This document shows positions 1 through 9,854 of a DNA stretch of 64,000 nucleotides, one piece after another. Both the position numbers and the translations under genes were made by a program. Source of the DNA: Klebsiella terrigena (lineage in GTDB: Bacteria > Pseudomonadota > Gammaproteobacteria > Enterobacterales > Enterobacteriaceae); NCBI RefSeq assembly GCF_006539725.1, contig NZ_BJNO01000007.1, positions 62,001-126,000 of the forward strand. Direction: 5' to 3'. The notes below the pieces were generated by a model. The model saw only the letters and a program-made list of their open reading frames with translations. It ran no database searches and had not been told where the DNA came from. Positions within the stretch are counted from its first letter, which is position 1; every line of letters starts with the position of its first letter.

Positions 1-244
1 CCGTCGATGTGAGAAGTATCACGTTTTTTTGCGAGATATAAAATCGAAGGAAATTAACAGTCTCCATCGAATTTTTTGAATGATTATTAATTTATTGATT
101 ATTAATAAATTATTTATCAGCGACAGGGCGTCGGCTTTGGCAGAAAAGTGCTGCGGGCTTTTAGGGCACATTTTGCTACTTTATTCGCCAAAAAACGTGC
201 GCGAAAAGATAATGCGATCTGCGGTAATGAACGGTAAAGGAAGG
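1..244. other. AT-rich flank without a recognisable gene
   Basis: The left edge up to the end of ybiI carries several AT runs (for example around 70-120) and no open frame that I can tie to a protein. In E. coli the next gene in this direction would be ybiJ, which is not visible here. Confidence 0.5.
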
Positions 245-511
245 TCAGCGTAGCTGGCTGTCCTTGGAACCACGACGATTATATCCTGAAAATGTATTGT
301 TATGTAAGTCTTTATCCTGTTGGCATTTCACGCAGTACCTGACCCCGGCAATGGCCCTGCGTCGGGCCTCAGGAATGGGCTCCCCGCATTCATCACAAAA
401 TTTGTGGCTCTCGCCGCCCGGTAGCTCGCTTCGCGCCCGCGCAACCGCATCGTCAATCGTGCTGTCGATCTGCTGCTGCACCGCGTCATCATTTGCCCAG
501 CCTGATGCCAT
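245..511 (-). CDS. ybiI: DksA/TraR-type C4 zinc-finger protein YbiI
   Basis: This is a small protein of about 88 residues ending in the family hallmark GYNRRGSKDSQLR. Two CxxC pairs (CDEC and CVKC) form the DksA/TraR C4 zinc finger. DksA-family proteins bind RNA polymerase through its secondary channel, but YbiI lacks the long coiled coil and its own role is not established. The start at 511 (MASGWAND) is chosen because GGGAGG stands just upstream and the length then equals that of E. coli YbiI. A longer frame up to 565 is open but has no such support. ybiX lies upstream on the same strand. Confidence 0.92.
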   Translation of the reverse strand: MASGWANDDAVQQQIDSTIDDAVARARSELPGGESHKFCDECGEPIPEARRRAIAGVRYCVKCQQDKDLHNNTFSGYNRRGSKDSQLR

Positions 512-703
512 GATGTACCTCCCATCTGATGCTGTATCAATTAACAGAGAGTCAAAATCGTTCACTCTGCCGCCTGGCGGCGGGAGCCGCGCTTTCCCGG
601 AACGCGGAAAACGGCGCGGCGTGAGCGCGCTTTATCAGCGCGACGGCCGCCGGAAATAAGAAGAGTATAGATAAGATGGGGGCAGAAAAGGGTCAGACAA
701 GGC

Positions 704-1381
704 TTAGATCTCTGACCATTCCCGCAGCAGGTTATGGTACAGGTTGAGCAGCGACAGGACCTCTTCACTCTCGCCGTGGCGGCTCTTCAGCGCCTGGATA
801 GTGCCGTCCAGCTCAAACAGCATCGCGCGCCGTTTATCATCGCGGATCATCGACTGAACCCACAGGAAGGAGGCGACGCGGGCACCCTGGGTCACCGGGG
901 TCACGCAGTGCAGGCTGCTGGAAGGGTAGAGCACCAGATCGCCCGCCGGGAGCTTAACCGCGTGCTGTCCGTAGGTATCGTTGATGACCAGCTCGCCGCC
1001 GGTATAGTCCTCCGGGGCGCTCAGAAACAGGGTGGCGGAAAGGTCGGTGCGCATCCAGCCGCCCTGGGCCTGACTGCGCACCGCGCCGTCAACGTGAAAA
1101 CCGTAGGTTTCGCTCTGCTGGTAGCGGTTGAAAAGCGGGCTGGAGAGGGTTTTTGGCAGCGCGGCGGCGAAAAACAGCGAGCTGCGGTTGAGCGCCGCCA
1201 GCACTTTACCCTGCAGCTCGTCGTACAGCGCGCTGCGGGTATCTACCTGCTGATTATTTTTTACCTGCGCGCCCTGATCGCCGGTGGTTGCGCGTCCGTC
1301 AACCCACTCGGCCTGCTGCAGCCGCCCGCTAAAATAGTCAACTTCCTGTGGGCTGAGGACGGCGGGAATATGGTACATCAT
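704..1381 (-). CDS. ybiX: PKHD-type 2-oxoglutarate/Fe(II) hydroxylase YbiX
   Basis: This 225-residue protein matches E. coli YbiX from MMYHIP to the C-terminal LREWSEI. It belongs to the prolyl-4-hydroxylase-like (PKHD) oxygenase family. The iron ligands are the HVD triad in the segment YGFHVDGAV and the distal His in SSLHCVTPV, and the downstream Arg in GARVASF would bind 2-oxoglutarate. AGGAGA precedes the ATG at 1381. The gene sits 45 bp downstream of fiu on the same strand and is probably co-transcribed with it. That fits a role in iron or siderophore physiology, although the substrate is not known. Confidence 0.95.
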   Translation of the reverse strand: MMYHIPAVLSPQEVDYFSGRLQQAEWVDGRATTGDQGAQVKNNQQVDTRSALYDELQGKVLAALNRSSLFFAAALPKTLSSPLFNRYQQSETYGFHVDGAVRSQAQGGWMRTDLSATLFLSAPEDYTGGELVINDTYGQHAVKLPAGDLVLYPSSSLHCVTPVTQGARVASFLWVQSMIRDDKRRAMLFELDGTIQALKSRHGESEEVLSLLNLYHNLLREWSEI

Positions 1382-1426
1382 GGTTATTTCTCCTGAACAA
1401 GCGGGGCGCAAGCGCCCCGCTGCGGA

Positions 1427-3721
1427 TTAGAAGTGCATATTGGCGGTCAGCAGGAACGTACGCGGCTCGCCCGGATGATAACGGTAGCCGCTCTTGTTGA
1501 TTGAGGCGACATAGTTGGTATCAAACAGGTTATAGACGTTCAGCTGCAGATCGAGGTTACGGTTAATGCGATAGCCGACCTTCGCATCTGCCACCCAGTA
1601 GCCTTCGGTATAGGACGGCGTGCCGACGGCGCCATCGCTGCCGCGGTGCATACTGCCGATATAGCGCGCGCCGGCGCCAAGGGCAAGGGCATCGGTGGCT
1701 TGATACTGGCTCCAGACGGTAAAGGCGTGCTCAGGCGTATACGGCAGCGCGCTGGTGCCATCCTGGGTGACGTTGCTGCCTTCTCTGATGCTGGCGTGCT
1801 GCTGGGTATATCCGCCGATAACCTGCCAGTCCGGCGTGATGTTGCCGGCCAGCGACAGCTCGTAGCCTTCGACGCGTTTTTTACCGTACTGCGAGTAGGT
1901 GCCGTCGTCGTTTTGCTCGACTTCGTTTTCAATATCGGTACGGAACAGGGCCGCCGTCAGCAGCAGGCGCTTGTCCATCAACTCCCACTTGGTGCCCACT
2001 TCGCTGGTTTTCGCTTTCTGCGGCTGGAAATCAGTGCGGTTAGCGCTATTTCCCGTTCCGCTCTGCGCCAGGGCAAAGTTGTTGCCGCCCGGAGGCTGCT
2101 GAGAGATGGCGTAGTTGACGTAGACGTTGCCGTTATCGGTCAGGTGATACAGCGCGCCGGCTTTCCAGTTAACCAGGTTGCCGCTGGTTGAGGTATCAAC
2201 GGTGGTTACCGGACTGTTTCTTGCCACGCCGGCCGGGCAGGCCACTGCCCCACGACCGGTGCCGCCACACAGGCTCGCGCTATCGTATTGAGTCTGGTAG
2301 TTATCCAGACGAATGCCGCCGTTGATCTCAAAGTCCCGGGTAATCTGCAGGGTATCAAAGGCGTATATCCCGAAGGTGTCGGTCTGGCCGTTGGCGTTGG
2401 CGCCGCTGCGATCCAGGCCGCCGATGGAGATCGCGCTGTTCGGGTGGTAAATATTCACCGCCGGAGGCGTGATGGGATAAACCCCGTAGTTGGTCTGCGT
2501 TTCGCGGGTCAGCTCGAAGCCGGTGCTGATGTCATGACCGATCGATCCGGTATAGAACTTTGTGGTCAGGTTGGTCTGGTTGGTCAGGATTTTGTTGCTG
2601 ACGTCCTTGGTGTTAGCCAGGCGCGACCAGGTCCAGGTGCCGACGTCGTTCGGGTTCGGCTGGGTAATATTTGATGCGCCGCCCATCACCGCGGTGAGCA
2701 AATAATCCTGCTTCACGCGCGACCAGCGGGTGGTGTTGCGGATGGTCGTGGTATCGCTCAGGTCGTGCTCAAAGCGCATGGTCACCGTATCGGTCGTGGA
2801 ATCGTCGTAATCCGACTCGGTGCCGTAGAAGTTGCTGGTTGCGACTTTACCGGAGTGGTTCAGAGCCGCGGTTCCCGCGCTCGGCGCGGAGTATCCCGGC
2901 AGGCCGATGGTCGGAATACCGCCGTCCGGCGTGTTGTGCTGGGTCACGTGCAGATAGTTGAGATAGAGACGGTTCTCAGTACCGAGGCCGAAGGCGGCCG
3001 ACGGCGCAATCCCGTAGCGTTCATTTTTAACGTTATCGCGACCGGCGTCGTGGGTTTTCTCCCCCATCAGGTTCAGACGCACCGCGCTGGTTTCGCCGAC
3101 CGCCTGGTTGATGTCGAGCGTACCGCGGCGGAACCAGGCGCTGCCGACGCTGGCGGAGGCGTCAATGCCGGAGTCCAGACGCGGCTGCTTGCTGATCATA
3201 TTGATCGAGCCGGTTGGCGCGCTGCGGCCATAGTCAGAACCCGATGGCCCCTTGATGACTTCTACCTGCTCGGTGTTAAAGGTATCGCGGGTCACGCTAC
3301 CGATATCGCGAACGCCATCAACGTAGATGCTGTTTGACGTATCGGCACCGCGCATATAGATGGAGTCGCCGGTGGAAGAGTTGCCGTTTTCACCGGCATA
3401 AAAGGCCCCCACGCCCGGCACGTTTTTCAACGCATCGGTGAGGTTGGTGACGCCCTGATCTTTCATCACCTGTTCGGAAACCACCGTTACCGTACGGGTG
3501 GTGTCGACCAGCGGTCGGGAAAACTTGGGGTCAGCGGACTGGGTTGGGGCATACAGCGAGGGCGCCTGCGCCTCTACCACCAGCGTTTCACCGCCGTTTT
3601 TTTCAGTGCTATCGGCTGCCAGCACCTGGCCTGTCGGCGACAGGCTCAGACACAGGCCGGTAAAGATCGTCAGCGAGCCAAAACTGCTGAACGGTAAATT
3701 ATGTTTTTTATCCATATCCAT
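1427..3721 (-). CDS. fiu: TonB-dependent catecholate siderophore receptor Fiu
   Basis: This outer-membrane receptor of about 764 residues imports ferric catecholates, such as dihydroxybenzoylserine and catechol-substituted antibiotics, using TonB energy. An N-terminal signal peptide ends near the LAADS stretch, followed by a TonB box (ETLVVEA). The plug domain contains NVPGVGAFYAG and GRSAPTGSINMISKQPR, and a 22-strand barrel ends in the typical aromatic residue (ANMHF). It is close to E. coli Fiu along its whole length. The start is taken as the ATG at 3721. A TTG at 3727 is in frame and the ribosome-binding site is weak, so the first residues are uncertain. A strong Fur box lies about 100 bp upstream. 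Confidence 0.96.
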   Translation of the reverse strand: MDMDKKHNLPFSSFGSLTIFTGLCLSLSPTGQVLAADSTEKNGGETLVVEAQAPSLYAPTQSADPKFSRPLVDTTRTVTVVSEQVMKDQGVTNLTDALKNVPGVGAFYAGENGNSSTGDSIYMRGADTSNSIYVDGVRDIGSVTRDTFNTEQVEVIKGPSGSDYGRSAPTGSINMISKQPRLDSGIDASASVGSAWFRRGTLDINQAVGETSAVRLNLMGEKTHDAGRDNVKNERYGIAPSAAFGLGTENRLYLNYLHVTQHNTPDGGIPTIGLPGYSAPSAGTAALNHSGKVATSNFYGTESDYDDSTTDTVTMRFEHDLSDTTTIRNTTRWSRVKQDYLLTAVMGGASNITQPNPNDVGTWTWSRLANTKDVSNKILTNQTNLTTKFYTGSIGHDISTGFELTRETQTNYGVYPITPPAVNIYHPNSAISIGGLDRSGANANGQTDTFGIYAFDTLQITRDFEINGGIRLDNYQTQYDSASLCGGTGRGAVACPAGVARNSPVTTVDTSTSGNLVNWKAGALYHLTDNGNVYVNYAISQQPPGGNNFALAQSGTGNSANRTDFQPQKAKTSEVGTKWELMDKRLLLTAALFRTDIENEVEQNDDGTYSQYGKKRVEGYELSLAGNITPDWQVIGGYTQQHASIREGSNVTQDGTSALPYTPEHAFTVWSQYQATDALALGAGARYIGSMHRGSDGAVGTPSYTEGYWVADAKVGYRINRNLDLQLNVYNLFDTNYVASINKSGYRYHPGEPRTFLLTANMHF

Positions 3722-3818
3722 GAGCAACTTATAGTTTTAATTTGAGCCATTAAGACCGCAGGCAAAGCCAGGCCGTGCCTCGGCCACTGCAGGTGTTGTT
3801 ACAATAACAATGATTTTG

Positions 3819-3843
3819 ATAATGATTGTGATAAGCATTATCA
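3819..3843 (-). promoter_or_regulatory. Fur box upstream of fiu
   Basis: The stretch GATAATGATTGTGATAAGC plus ATTATC is a near match to the Fur consensus of repeated GATAAT hexamers, with a further overlapping GAT-rich unit on the left (TGATTTTGATAATGATT). It is the only strong Fur-like sequence in the fiu upstream region. Iron-replete Fur would repress fiu and probably ybiX. Confidence 0.85.
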
Positions 3844-4001
3844 AATAACGGCAGATTTCTATCACTCATTTATAAAAAAATAAATACATTTGTTTACATT
3901 CACTGCATTTTTTCTACATAAACCGATTTTGTCAGCAGAGAACAGGGCGAACGCGGGCCAGGGCGGTGGGAAATTCGCTCCCTGTCCGGGCCGTCGGGGC
4001 G

Positions 4002-4265
4002 TTATTTATAGATGATGGCGGTGCCTGCCAACCTGTTTGTGCCGCCGGCAGCGTTGATTCGCCAGGCTATCGCCCCCTGCTGATGCGCTTTTTGCGCCAG
4101 CTTTACCTGCAGATCGTCAAGATTGCTGGCGCCGGAGGCGGAGACGCTGCCTGAAGGCCGCAGCGGGGCGGGGTCGGCGGGAGCGGAGAGGGGGGCTGCG
4201 GGCTGGGCAGTAAAAGAGGCGGCGGCAAGGGCGACAGTCGCGAGTAGCAGCAGAGATTTTCTCAT
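4002..4265 (-). CDS. mcbA: YhcN/BhsA/McbA family periplasmic protein (McbA-like)
   Basis: This 87-residue precursor has a signal peptide (MRKSLLLLATVALAAASFTA) and a C-terminal YdgH/BhsA/McbA-like (DUF1471) domain. The domain core, SVSASGASNLDDLQ followed by KAHQQGA, is the family signature. In E. coli the protein at this position (McbA, formerly YbiM) affects colanic acid production and biofilm through McbR control. The Ala/Pro-rich linker after the signal peptide is longer than usual. The start at 4265 is chosen for GAGGA upstream and for placing the signal peptide at the N-terminus. The fiu-mcbA gap holds the Fur box. Confidence 0.85.
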   Translation of the reverse strand: MRKSLLLLATVALAAASFTAQPAAPLSAPADPAPLRPSGSVSASGASNLDDLQVKLAQKAHQQGAIAWRINAAGGTNRLAGTAIIYK

Positions 4266-4436
4266 GAGCATATCCTCATTAACGGCATGGGACATACTCT
4301 AAGTTTAGGCCTTTGCCACAGGATATTCAGGATAAAAAATTGAGGCTAAACAACGATTTTTTTGGGCAAATGCCGCTCGCCCGCCCGTGCGAATAAGGTC
4401 GCGTCGCACGGACGGCGAGTCGGCGCCGGGACAGCG

Positions 4437-5051
4437 CTAGCGGGCGTCGGGGCGGATCAGGTCAAAACGCTGGCTTTCATCAATACTGTAGTAGGCGCTC
4501 GGGCCGCCGGCGCGCAGGATAGGCTGGGCTTTGGCGGTCTGATAGATGCCCTCTTCCAGCAGCGATTCGTCGATATGGACCGCGACAACCTCGCCAAGTA
4601 CCAGCCAGCTGTCGACGGGAGTGCCGTCGGCGGTGGTCAGGCGGATGCACTGCGAGAGGCGGCACTCAAAGTTCACCGGGCTTTGTGCAACCCGCGGGGC
4701 GGCGACGATCCGGCTGGCGGCGGCGGTCAGCCCGGCGCGGGTGAATTCATCTTCGTGGCGCGGGAGGCTGGCAGAGGTCTCGTTCATGGCTTCGGCCAGC
4801 GGGCGGGTTGCCAGGTTCCAGACAAATTCTTTCGTTTCGACAATATTCTGTACGCTATCCTTCCAACCGCTGCTGGCAAAGCCGATAATTGGTGGCCGAT
4901 AGTTGAAGCAGTTAAAGAAACTGTAGGGCGCGAGATTGCGCTGTCCTGCCGCATCCAGCGAGGCGATCCAGCCGATAGGACGCGGCCCGATAATGGCGTT
5001 AAGCGGGTCGTGTGGCAGCCCGTGTCCCTGCGAAGGTTGATAGAAATACAT
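4437..5051 (-). CDS. Flavin reductase-like domain protein (FMN-binding split barrel)
   Basis: The 204 residues start MYFYQPSQGHG and contain PRPIGWIASLDAAGQRNLAPYSFFN, the typical N-terminal signature of the flavin reductase-like (FMN-binding split barrel) family. The later segment covers EFVWNLATRPL and the SPVNFECRLSQ strand. Members bind FMN and act as NAD(P)H:flavin oxidoreductases or as flavoprotein partners, and the real substrate cannot be read from sequence. The gene is absent from this spot in E. coli K-12, where mcbA is followed directly by rlmF. It is divergent from rlmF with about 95 bp between them. The ribosome-binding site is weak. Confidence 0.8.
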   Translation of the reverse strand: MYFYQPSQGHGLPHDPLNAIIGPRPIGWIASLDAAGQRNLAPYSFFNCFNYRPPIIGFASSGWKDSVQNIVETKEFVWNLATRPLAEAMNETSASLPRHEDEFTRAGLTAAASRIVAAPRVAQSPVNFECRLSQCIRLTTADGTPVDSWLVLGEVVAVHIDESLLEEGIYQTAKAQPILRAGGPSAYYSIDESQRFDLIRPDAR

Positions 5052-5146
5052 AGAATACCCGTAACCGAAGAGGAGATATCCAGACTCCCTTATTTACCGC
5101 GCCGCCGTCAACGGGTATCTTACGCGGCTGTTCAAAGGAGATTGCC

Positions 5147-6061
5147 ATGAAAGCCCAGAAACCGGGGTTACACCCGCGTAACCGTCACCATCAACGTTAT
5201 GATTTGCCCGAGCTCTGCCTGGCTCACCCCGAGCTCGAGGGTTTTATCACCCTGAATCCGGCGGGCGAGCAGACCGTTGACTTTGCCAACCCACTCGCGG
5301 TGAAGGCGCTGAATAAGGCGCTGCTGGCGCACTTTTACGCGGTGAAACACTGGGACATTCCGGATGGCTTCCTGTGTCCGCCGGTGCCGGGAAGGGCGGA
5401 TTATATCCACCATCTCGCCGACCTGCTGGCGCTGGATACCGGCACGATCCCCGAGAGTGCGAGCATTCTGGATATCGGTACCGGCGCAAACTGCATCTAT
5501 CCGCTGATCGGCGCGCATGAATACGGCTGGCGCTTTACCGGCAGCGAAACCAGCCAGGAGGCGCTCTCCAGCGCGCTGGCTATTATCAGCGGCAACCCGG
5601 GAATGAGCCGCCAGATTCGCCTGCGTCGTCAAAAAGACGCCACGGCGATCTTTACCGGCGTTATCCATAAAAACGAATGCTTTGACGCGACGCTGTGCAA
5701 CCCGCCGTTCCACGATTCTGCCGCCAGCGCGCAGGCGGGCGGCGAGCGCAAGCGCCGTAACCTGGGCCTCGGCGCCGATAGCGTGATGAACTTTGGCGGC
5801 CAGCAGCAGGAGCTATGGTGCGAAGGCGGCGAAGTGGCCTTCATCACCCGCATGATTGAGGAGAGCCAGCAGTTTGGGCGCCAGGTGAAATGGTTTACGT
5901 CGCTGGTCTCCCGCGGCGACAACCTGCCGCCGCTGTATCGTGCCCTGACCGAAGTCGGCGCGGTGAAGGTGGTGAAAAAAGAGATGGCGCAGGGGCAGAA
6001 GCAGAGCCGCTTTATCGCCTGGACCTTTATGGATGAAGCAAAGCGCCGACGCCCGTTTTAA
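5147..6061 (+). CDS. rlmF: 23S rRNA m6A1618 methyltransferase RlmF
   Basis: RlmF methylates N6 of adenosine 1618 of 23S rRNA using S-adenosylmethionine. The 304 residues show the SAM-binding motif [15 protein letters not shown] and the amino-methyltransferase motif IV NPPFH (within [11 protein letters not shown]). The basic N-terminus ([11 protein letters not shown]) would bind rRNA. The length is within a few residues of E. coli RlmF (YbiN). AGGAG lies 8 bases before the ATG. The gene is monocistronic, convergent with ybiO and divergent from the flavin-reductase gene. Confidence 0.96.
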   Translation: MKAQKPGLHPRNRHHQRYDLPELCLAHPELEGFITLNPAGEQTVDFANPLAVKALNKALLAHFYAVKHWDIPDGFLCPPVPGRADYIHHLADLLALDTGTIPESASILDIGTGANCIYPLIGAHEYGWRFTGSETSQEALSSALAIISGNPGMSRQIRLRRQKDATAIFTGVIHKNECFDATLCNPPFHDSAASAQAGGERKRRNLGLGADSVMNFGGQQQELWCEGGEVAFITRMIEESQQFGRQVKWFTSLVSRGDNLPPLYRALTEVGAVKVVKKEMAQGQKQSRFIAWTFMDEAKRRRPF

Positions 6062-6122
6062 GCCGTTCGGCGTCTCTGCTTAGCGTTGTTAGCGCCCCGG
6101 TCTGCTCCGCGCAGCCGGGGCG

Positions 6123-8339
6123 CTATAGCGTTGGTTCCGCCGGGGCCGGCGGCCCGTCAACGGCGGCGGGCGTCATCGGCAGCACCTGGTAGGTTTGCAC
6201 CGGGGCGCGCACGCCGGCAAGGTCGAAATGCCTTTTAACCTGCGTATCCAGCGCAAAACGCACCGTCCACTGCTTCAGCGGCAGCGTGGTAAACGTCACC
6301 CGTAGGGTAAAGGCGGTATTGCTCAGGCCGACAAGCCCGGCAAACGACGGCTCGCCAATCACCAGCCCGCGCACCTCCTCCTGGGCCATCACGTCCGCCA
6401 CCGCATCCTTCAGCGCCCGGCTAGCCTTATCCAGATCCTCATGGCGGTCGACGTCGTAGTTAGCCACCACCGAGCCGATCCCGCGCACGAAGTTGGCGAA
6501 GGTGGTGATCGAAGACCACGGAATAATGTGGTAGGCGCCGGTATCCTGGCGCACCCCGACCGAGCGAATCGACATCCGCTCCACCGTGCCGGTTAACGGC
6601 CCGATCGTCACCAGATCGCCGGTGTTCATCCCGTTTTCAAACTGGATAAAAATGCCGGTGATAATATCTTTCACCAGCGTTTGCGCGCCGAAGGAGATTG
6701 CCAGCCCCAGCGCCCCCGCGCCTGCCAGCAGCGGGGCGATATTGACCCCCACTTCCGAGAGCAGGATCATGACGGTGATGGTGCTGATGATCACCGCCAG
6801 CGCGTTGCGAAACAGCGTCAGCAGCGTTCTCGCCCGGGCGCCGGGTAGCGGACGTCCGTGAATATCCGAGGCGAGGCGGTTTTCTATCAGGCTGGCGAGC
6901 AGCGTCCAGCCGATGGCGGAGAAGAACAGGATCAGCGCGATGCGGATCATCACATCCACCGCCTTCTGCCCGGCGCCGTTATGCATCCAGTTCCAGAAAT
7001 CGAACAGTCCCCAGGCGCTGAGCAGCAGCATAATGGCGACGGCGACCACCAAAATGCGCGCCACCTTCAGCGCCACGGAGATCCAGCCGTTAAGCCGCTT
7101 CTGCAGCTCAGGATAGCTGCGCTGGGTTTGCGGCGACAGGGTGATGGTTTTGGCTATCCAGCGCGACAAAATGCCGGAGATCAGCGCCGCGGCGCCGACG
7201 ATCGCCAGGCTGCGCACCGTGGCGCCCATCATAAACTTCAGGCTGTTGCCCGGGTCGAAAAGCGAAAAGAAAAACAGCACGATAAAATAGGCGCAGGCCA
7301 GCCAGTGCCAGACCAGCGCGAAGGCGCGGATAAACAGGCTGAAGAAGGCCAGCGAGCGGTCCGCCAGATGAATCAGCCCTTCGGTAATCACGTGCTTGTT
7401 ATGAAAAATCAGGTACAGCGCCCACAGGGTGATGCACAGCATAATGGCCACGTTGGCCAGCGCGCCGACCTGGACGTTGACCTGGTTGGAGATAATCGGC
7501 ACGGCGACGATCAGGCCGTAGCCAATCAGGCTGCTGAGCGCGCTCAGGCGCAGGTTCCAGTATTTTGCACTGTCGTCGCTGAGGTTAAACGGCCGCAGAT
7601 CCGCCACCCGTGGGCAGAAAATCAGCCGCAGAATAGCTTTGAAGAACTCGATCAGCGCGAAGGCGTTCAGGAACAGGCTTTGCTGGAAGGCGATGGTGCG
7701 GTTGCCGCCGTTGAGCCTGTCACTGAGCAGCTGGCCAACGAACAGCGTGAGCGCCAGCAGGATCAGGTCGAAGATAAAGGCGCCGGCAATCGTGGCCGGC
7801 AGCTGCAGCCAGTTGCTGCGATCGTGGTTTTTATGCCGCCCCCACTGGCCCATTTTGCGATACAGCGGCAGCGCGGCCAGCCGCACCAGCCACCAGAAGG
7901 CAAAGACCAGCGCCGCCAGCATCAGGAAGGTGCTCGCGGCGTGGCGGAAGGTATCGGCATGGAAAGGCTTATGCGGCGCGCCGGTAATATTGCGCCACAG
8001 CTGCGAGAAACGCGACGAGAAGCGCTCGCCGTATTCGCGGCTGATGTGGGTGACGTTTTCCAGCACCGTCGGCTGCTCTTCCTCTTTCGGCGGCGTCAGC
8101 GTTGGCGCGCTGGCCGGCGGCGGCGTGGCGGCGGCGGAGCGCAGCTGGTCGATGAGCTCCTTGCGAGCGGCGTCGTTATCCAGCACGTCGGCCAGCGCCG
8201 CGTAGGCGGCCTTTTTCTTCTCAAGGTCGGGTTCGTTGCTGGCGGACTGCTGCGGGGCGGCGGTCGGGACGCCGGGCAGGGCTGCGGCCGAAAGCGGGGC
8301 GGTAAATAGAGCGGCAAGCAGTAACAGGATCCACGGCAC
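6123..8339 (-). CDS. ybiO: Moderate-conductance mechanosensitive channel YbiO
   Basis: This large MscS-family channel of about 738 residues releases solutes during hypo-osmotic shock. It has a cleavable signal peptide, a Pro/Ala-rich periplasmic segment, and about ten or eleven membrane helices. The conserved MscS pore/beta domain follows (ITIMIL..LAGAGALGLAISFGAQTLVKDIITG), then a cytosolic alpha/beta domain. It matches E. coli YbiO over its length. I prefer the GTG at 8339, since the upstream ATG at 8351 is itself part of the sequence ATGGAGGTG that provides the GGAGG ribosome-binding site. The resulting N-terminus (VPWILLL) parallels the E. coli MRWILF start. Confidence 0.94.
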   Translation of the reverse strand: MPWILLLLAALFTAPLSAAALPGVPTAAPQQSASNEPDLEKKKAAYAALADVLDNDAARKELIDQLRSAAATPPPASAPTLTPPKEEEQPTVLENVTHISREYGERFSSRFSQLWRNITGAPHKPFHADTFRHAASTFLMLAALVFAFWWLVRLAALPLYRKMGQWGRHKNHDRSNWLQLPATIAGAFIFDLILLALTLFVGQLLSDRLNGGNRTIAFQQSLFLNAFALIEFFKAILRLIFCPRVADLRPFNLSDDSAKYWNLRLSALSSLIGYGLIVAVPIISNQVNVQVGALANVAIMLCITLWALYLIFHNKHVITEGLIHLADRSLAFFSLFIRAFALVWHWLACAYFIVLFFFSLFDPGNSLKFMMGATVRSLAIVGAAALISGILSRWIAKTITLSPQTQRSYPELQKRLNGWISVALKVARILVVAVAIMLLLSAWGLFDFWNWMHNGAGQKAVDVMIRIALILFFSAIGWTLLASLIENRLASDIHGRPLPGARARTLLTLFRNALAVIISTITVMILLSEVGVNIAPLLAGAGALGLAISFGAQTLVKDIITGIFIQFENGMNTGDLVTIGPLTGTVERMSIRSVGVRQDTGAYHIIPWSSITTFANFVRGIGSVVANYDVDRHEDLDKASRALKDAVADVMAQEEVRGLVIGEPSFAGLVGLSNTAFTLRVTFTTLPLKQWTVRFALDTQVKRHFDLAGVRAPVQTYQVLPMTPAAVDGPPAPAEPTL

Positions 8340-8418
8340 GAGCACCTCCATTGCGTCTCAAACCAGTAAGTATAGAAGACGATGTCGGGAGGACGGGGGT
8401 GGGATGAATCTGGAAAGC

Positions 8419-8440
8419 GGCTCCCCGCGACGGGGGAGCC
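8419..8440 (-). terminator. Hairpin at the end of glnHPQ
   Basis: The inverted repeat GGCTCCCC / GGGGAGCC has a 6-base loop and lies just after the glnQ stop codon. It is followed on the minus strand by a short T-containing tract. This is a plausible terminator of the glnHPQ operon, although the U tract is poor. Confidence 0.6.
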
Positions 8441-8448
8441 GGTGGCTA

Positions 8449-9171
8449 TCAGGCGACGTGCTGCAGGAATTCGCGCAGGCGCGGGCTTGGCGGGTTCTTG
8501 ACCAGAACCTGCGGATCGCCATCTTCCGCGATACGCCCTTTGTCGATGAAGATCAGGCGTGAGGCCACTTTTTCGGCGAAGCCGATTTCGTGGGTCACGA
8601 TAACCATCGTCATCCCTTCCTCTGCCAGATCCTGCATCACCTTCAGCACTTCATGACGCAGCTCCGGATCCAGCGCGGAGGTAGGCTCATCGAACAGCAT
8701 CATCTTCGGCTTCACCGCCAGCGCGCGGGCGATGGCTACACGCTGCTGCTGGCCGCCGGAGAGCTCTGAAGGATAGTGGTGCGCGCGTTCCGCCAGCCCC
8801 ACTTTTTCCAGCAGACCTTTCGCCAGCTTCTCGGCCGCCTCTTTCTTCGCGCCGCGCACGCGCAGCGGTCCGAACATGACGTTCTCCAGCGCCGTCAGGT
8901 GCGGGAAGAGATAGAACTGCTGGAACACCATGCCGGCTTCCTGGCGGATCAGGCGATCGTCTACCTTCGGATCGTTGACCTTCAGGCCGTCGACAATCAG
9001 CTCGCCGCTGGTTATCTCTTCCAGTTTGTTGATGCAGCGCAGCAGGGTTGATTTACCGGAGCCGGAAGGCCCGATAATCACCACGACTTCACCTTGGTTA
9101 ATCTTCAGATCGATATCGTGCAGCACCTTGGTTGGGCCAAAGTGCTTGGAAACGTTTTTAAATTCAATCAC
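8449..9171 (-). CDS. glnQ: Glutamine ABC transporter ATP-binding protein GlnQ
   Basis: This is the ATPase of the high-affinity glutamine importer GlnHPQ, at the inner face of the cytoplasmic membrane. The 240 residues contain Walker [10 protein letters not shown], the ABC signature LSGGQQQR, Walker [15 protein letters not shown] and the switch His in IVTHEIGF. The start codon is GTG at 9171, which overlaps the glnP stop (GTGA), so the two are translationally coupled. It is the last gene of the operon glnH-glnP-glnQ. Confidence 0.97.
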   Translation of the reverse strand: MIEFKNVSKHFGPTKVLHDIDLKINQGEVVVIIGPSGSGKSTLLRCINKLEEITSGELIVDGLKVNDPKVDDRLIRQEAGMVFQQFYLFPHLTALENVMFGPLRVRGAKKEAAEKLAKGLLEKVGLAERAHHYPSELSGGQQQRVAIARALAVKPKMMLFDEPTSALDPELRHEVLKVMQDLAEEGMTMVIVTHEIGFAEKVASRLIFIDKGRIAEDGDPQVLVKNPPSPRLREFLQHVA

Positions 9172-9827
9172 AGGATTTTCATCCTTCTTTCAAGACGGCG
9201 CAGAATAAAGCTCAGAACCAGGGTGATAATGAGATAGATAACGGCAACGGCGCTCCAGATCTCCAGCGCGCGGAAGTTACCGGCAATAATCTCCTGTCCC
9301 TGGCGGGTCAGTTCGGCAACGCCGATGACGATAAAGAGCGAGGTATCTTTGATGCTGATGATCCACTGGTTACCCAGCGGCGGCAGCATGCGGCGCAGCG
9401 CCAGCGGCAGGATCACGTGGCGAATCGTTTCGCTTCGTGACAGGCCGAGCGCCAGGCCGGCTTCGCGGAAGCCCTTGTGGATAGAGAGCACCGCGCCGCG
9501 GGTAATTTCTGCGATGTAGGCGCCGGAGTTGATCATGATGGTCACCACCGCGGCGGAGAATGGATCGATGCGCAAATCATTAAACGCCATCGGCAGGGCG
9601 AAGTAGATAAACATGACCTGCACCACGATCGGGGTGCCGCGAATAATTTCAATAAAGACCAGCGCGATGTGGTTCGCTATCCAGCCGCCAAAGCAGCGGG
9701 CGAAACCGGCGACGAGGCCGATTATCAGACCGCCAGCCAGGCCGAGGACCGAGATCCACAGCGTCATTTTGGCGCCTTCCAGCAAAATTGGAATGGCGGG
9801 CCAGATGGCACTCCAGTCAAACTGCAT
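9168..9827 (-). CDS. glnP: Glutamine ABC transporter permease GlnP
   Basis: This 219-residue permease of the polar amino-acid (HisMQ-type) family has about five membrane helices. It carries the cytoplasmic EAA loop that contacts GlnQ ([20 protein letters not shown]). It forms the membrane channel of the GlnHPQ glutamine importer. The 3' end overlaps glnQ by 4 bases. The 165-bp gap to glnH holds the repeat elements described separately, which probably set glnH mRNA above glnPQ mRNA as in other enteric periplasmic-permease operons. Confidence 0.97.
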   Translation of the reverse strand: MQFDWSAIWPAIPILLEGAKMTLWISVLGLAGGLIIGLVAGFARCFGGWIANHIALVFIEIIRGTPIVVQVMFIYFALPMAFNDLRIDPFSAAVVTIMINSGAYIAEITRGAVLSIHKGFREAGLALGLSRSETIRHVILPLALRRMLPPLGNQWIISIKDTSLFIVIGVAELTRQGQEIIAGNFRALEIWSAVAVIYLIITLVLSFILRRLERRMKIL

Positions 9828-9854
9828 AATTCGTTCCTGTTACCGTGTCGAAAA

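Noticed and set aside
563-660. GC-rich inverted repeats between ybiI and ybiX
   Set aside because: Several short overlapping palindromes are possible, but none has a T tract or a clear REP consensus.
6858-8309. Long plus-strand open frame (483 codons) opposite ybiO
   Set aside because: It mirrors the ybiO coding frame in GC-rich DNA, is made largely of Gln, Arg and Gly with no domain, and has no ribosome-binding site.
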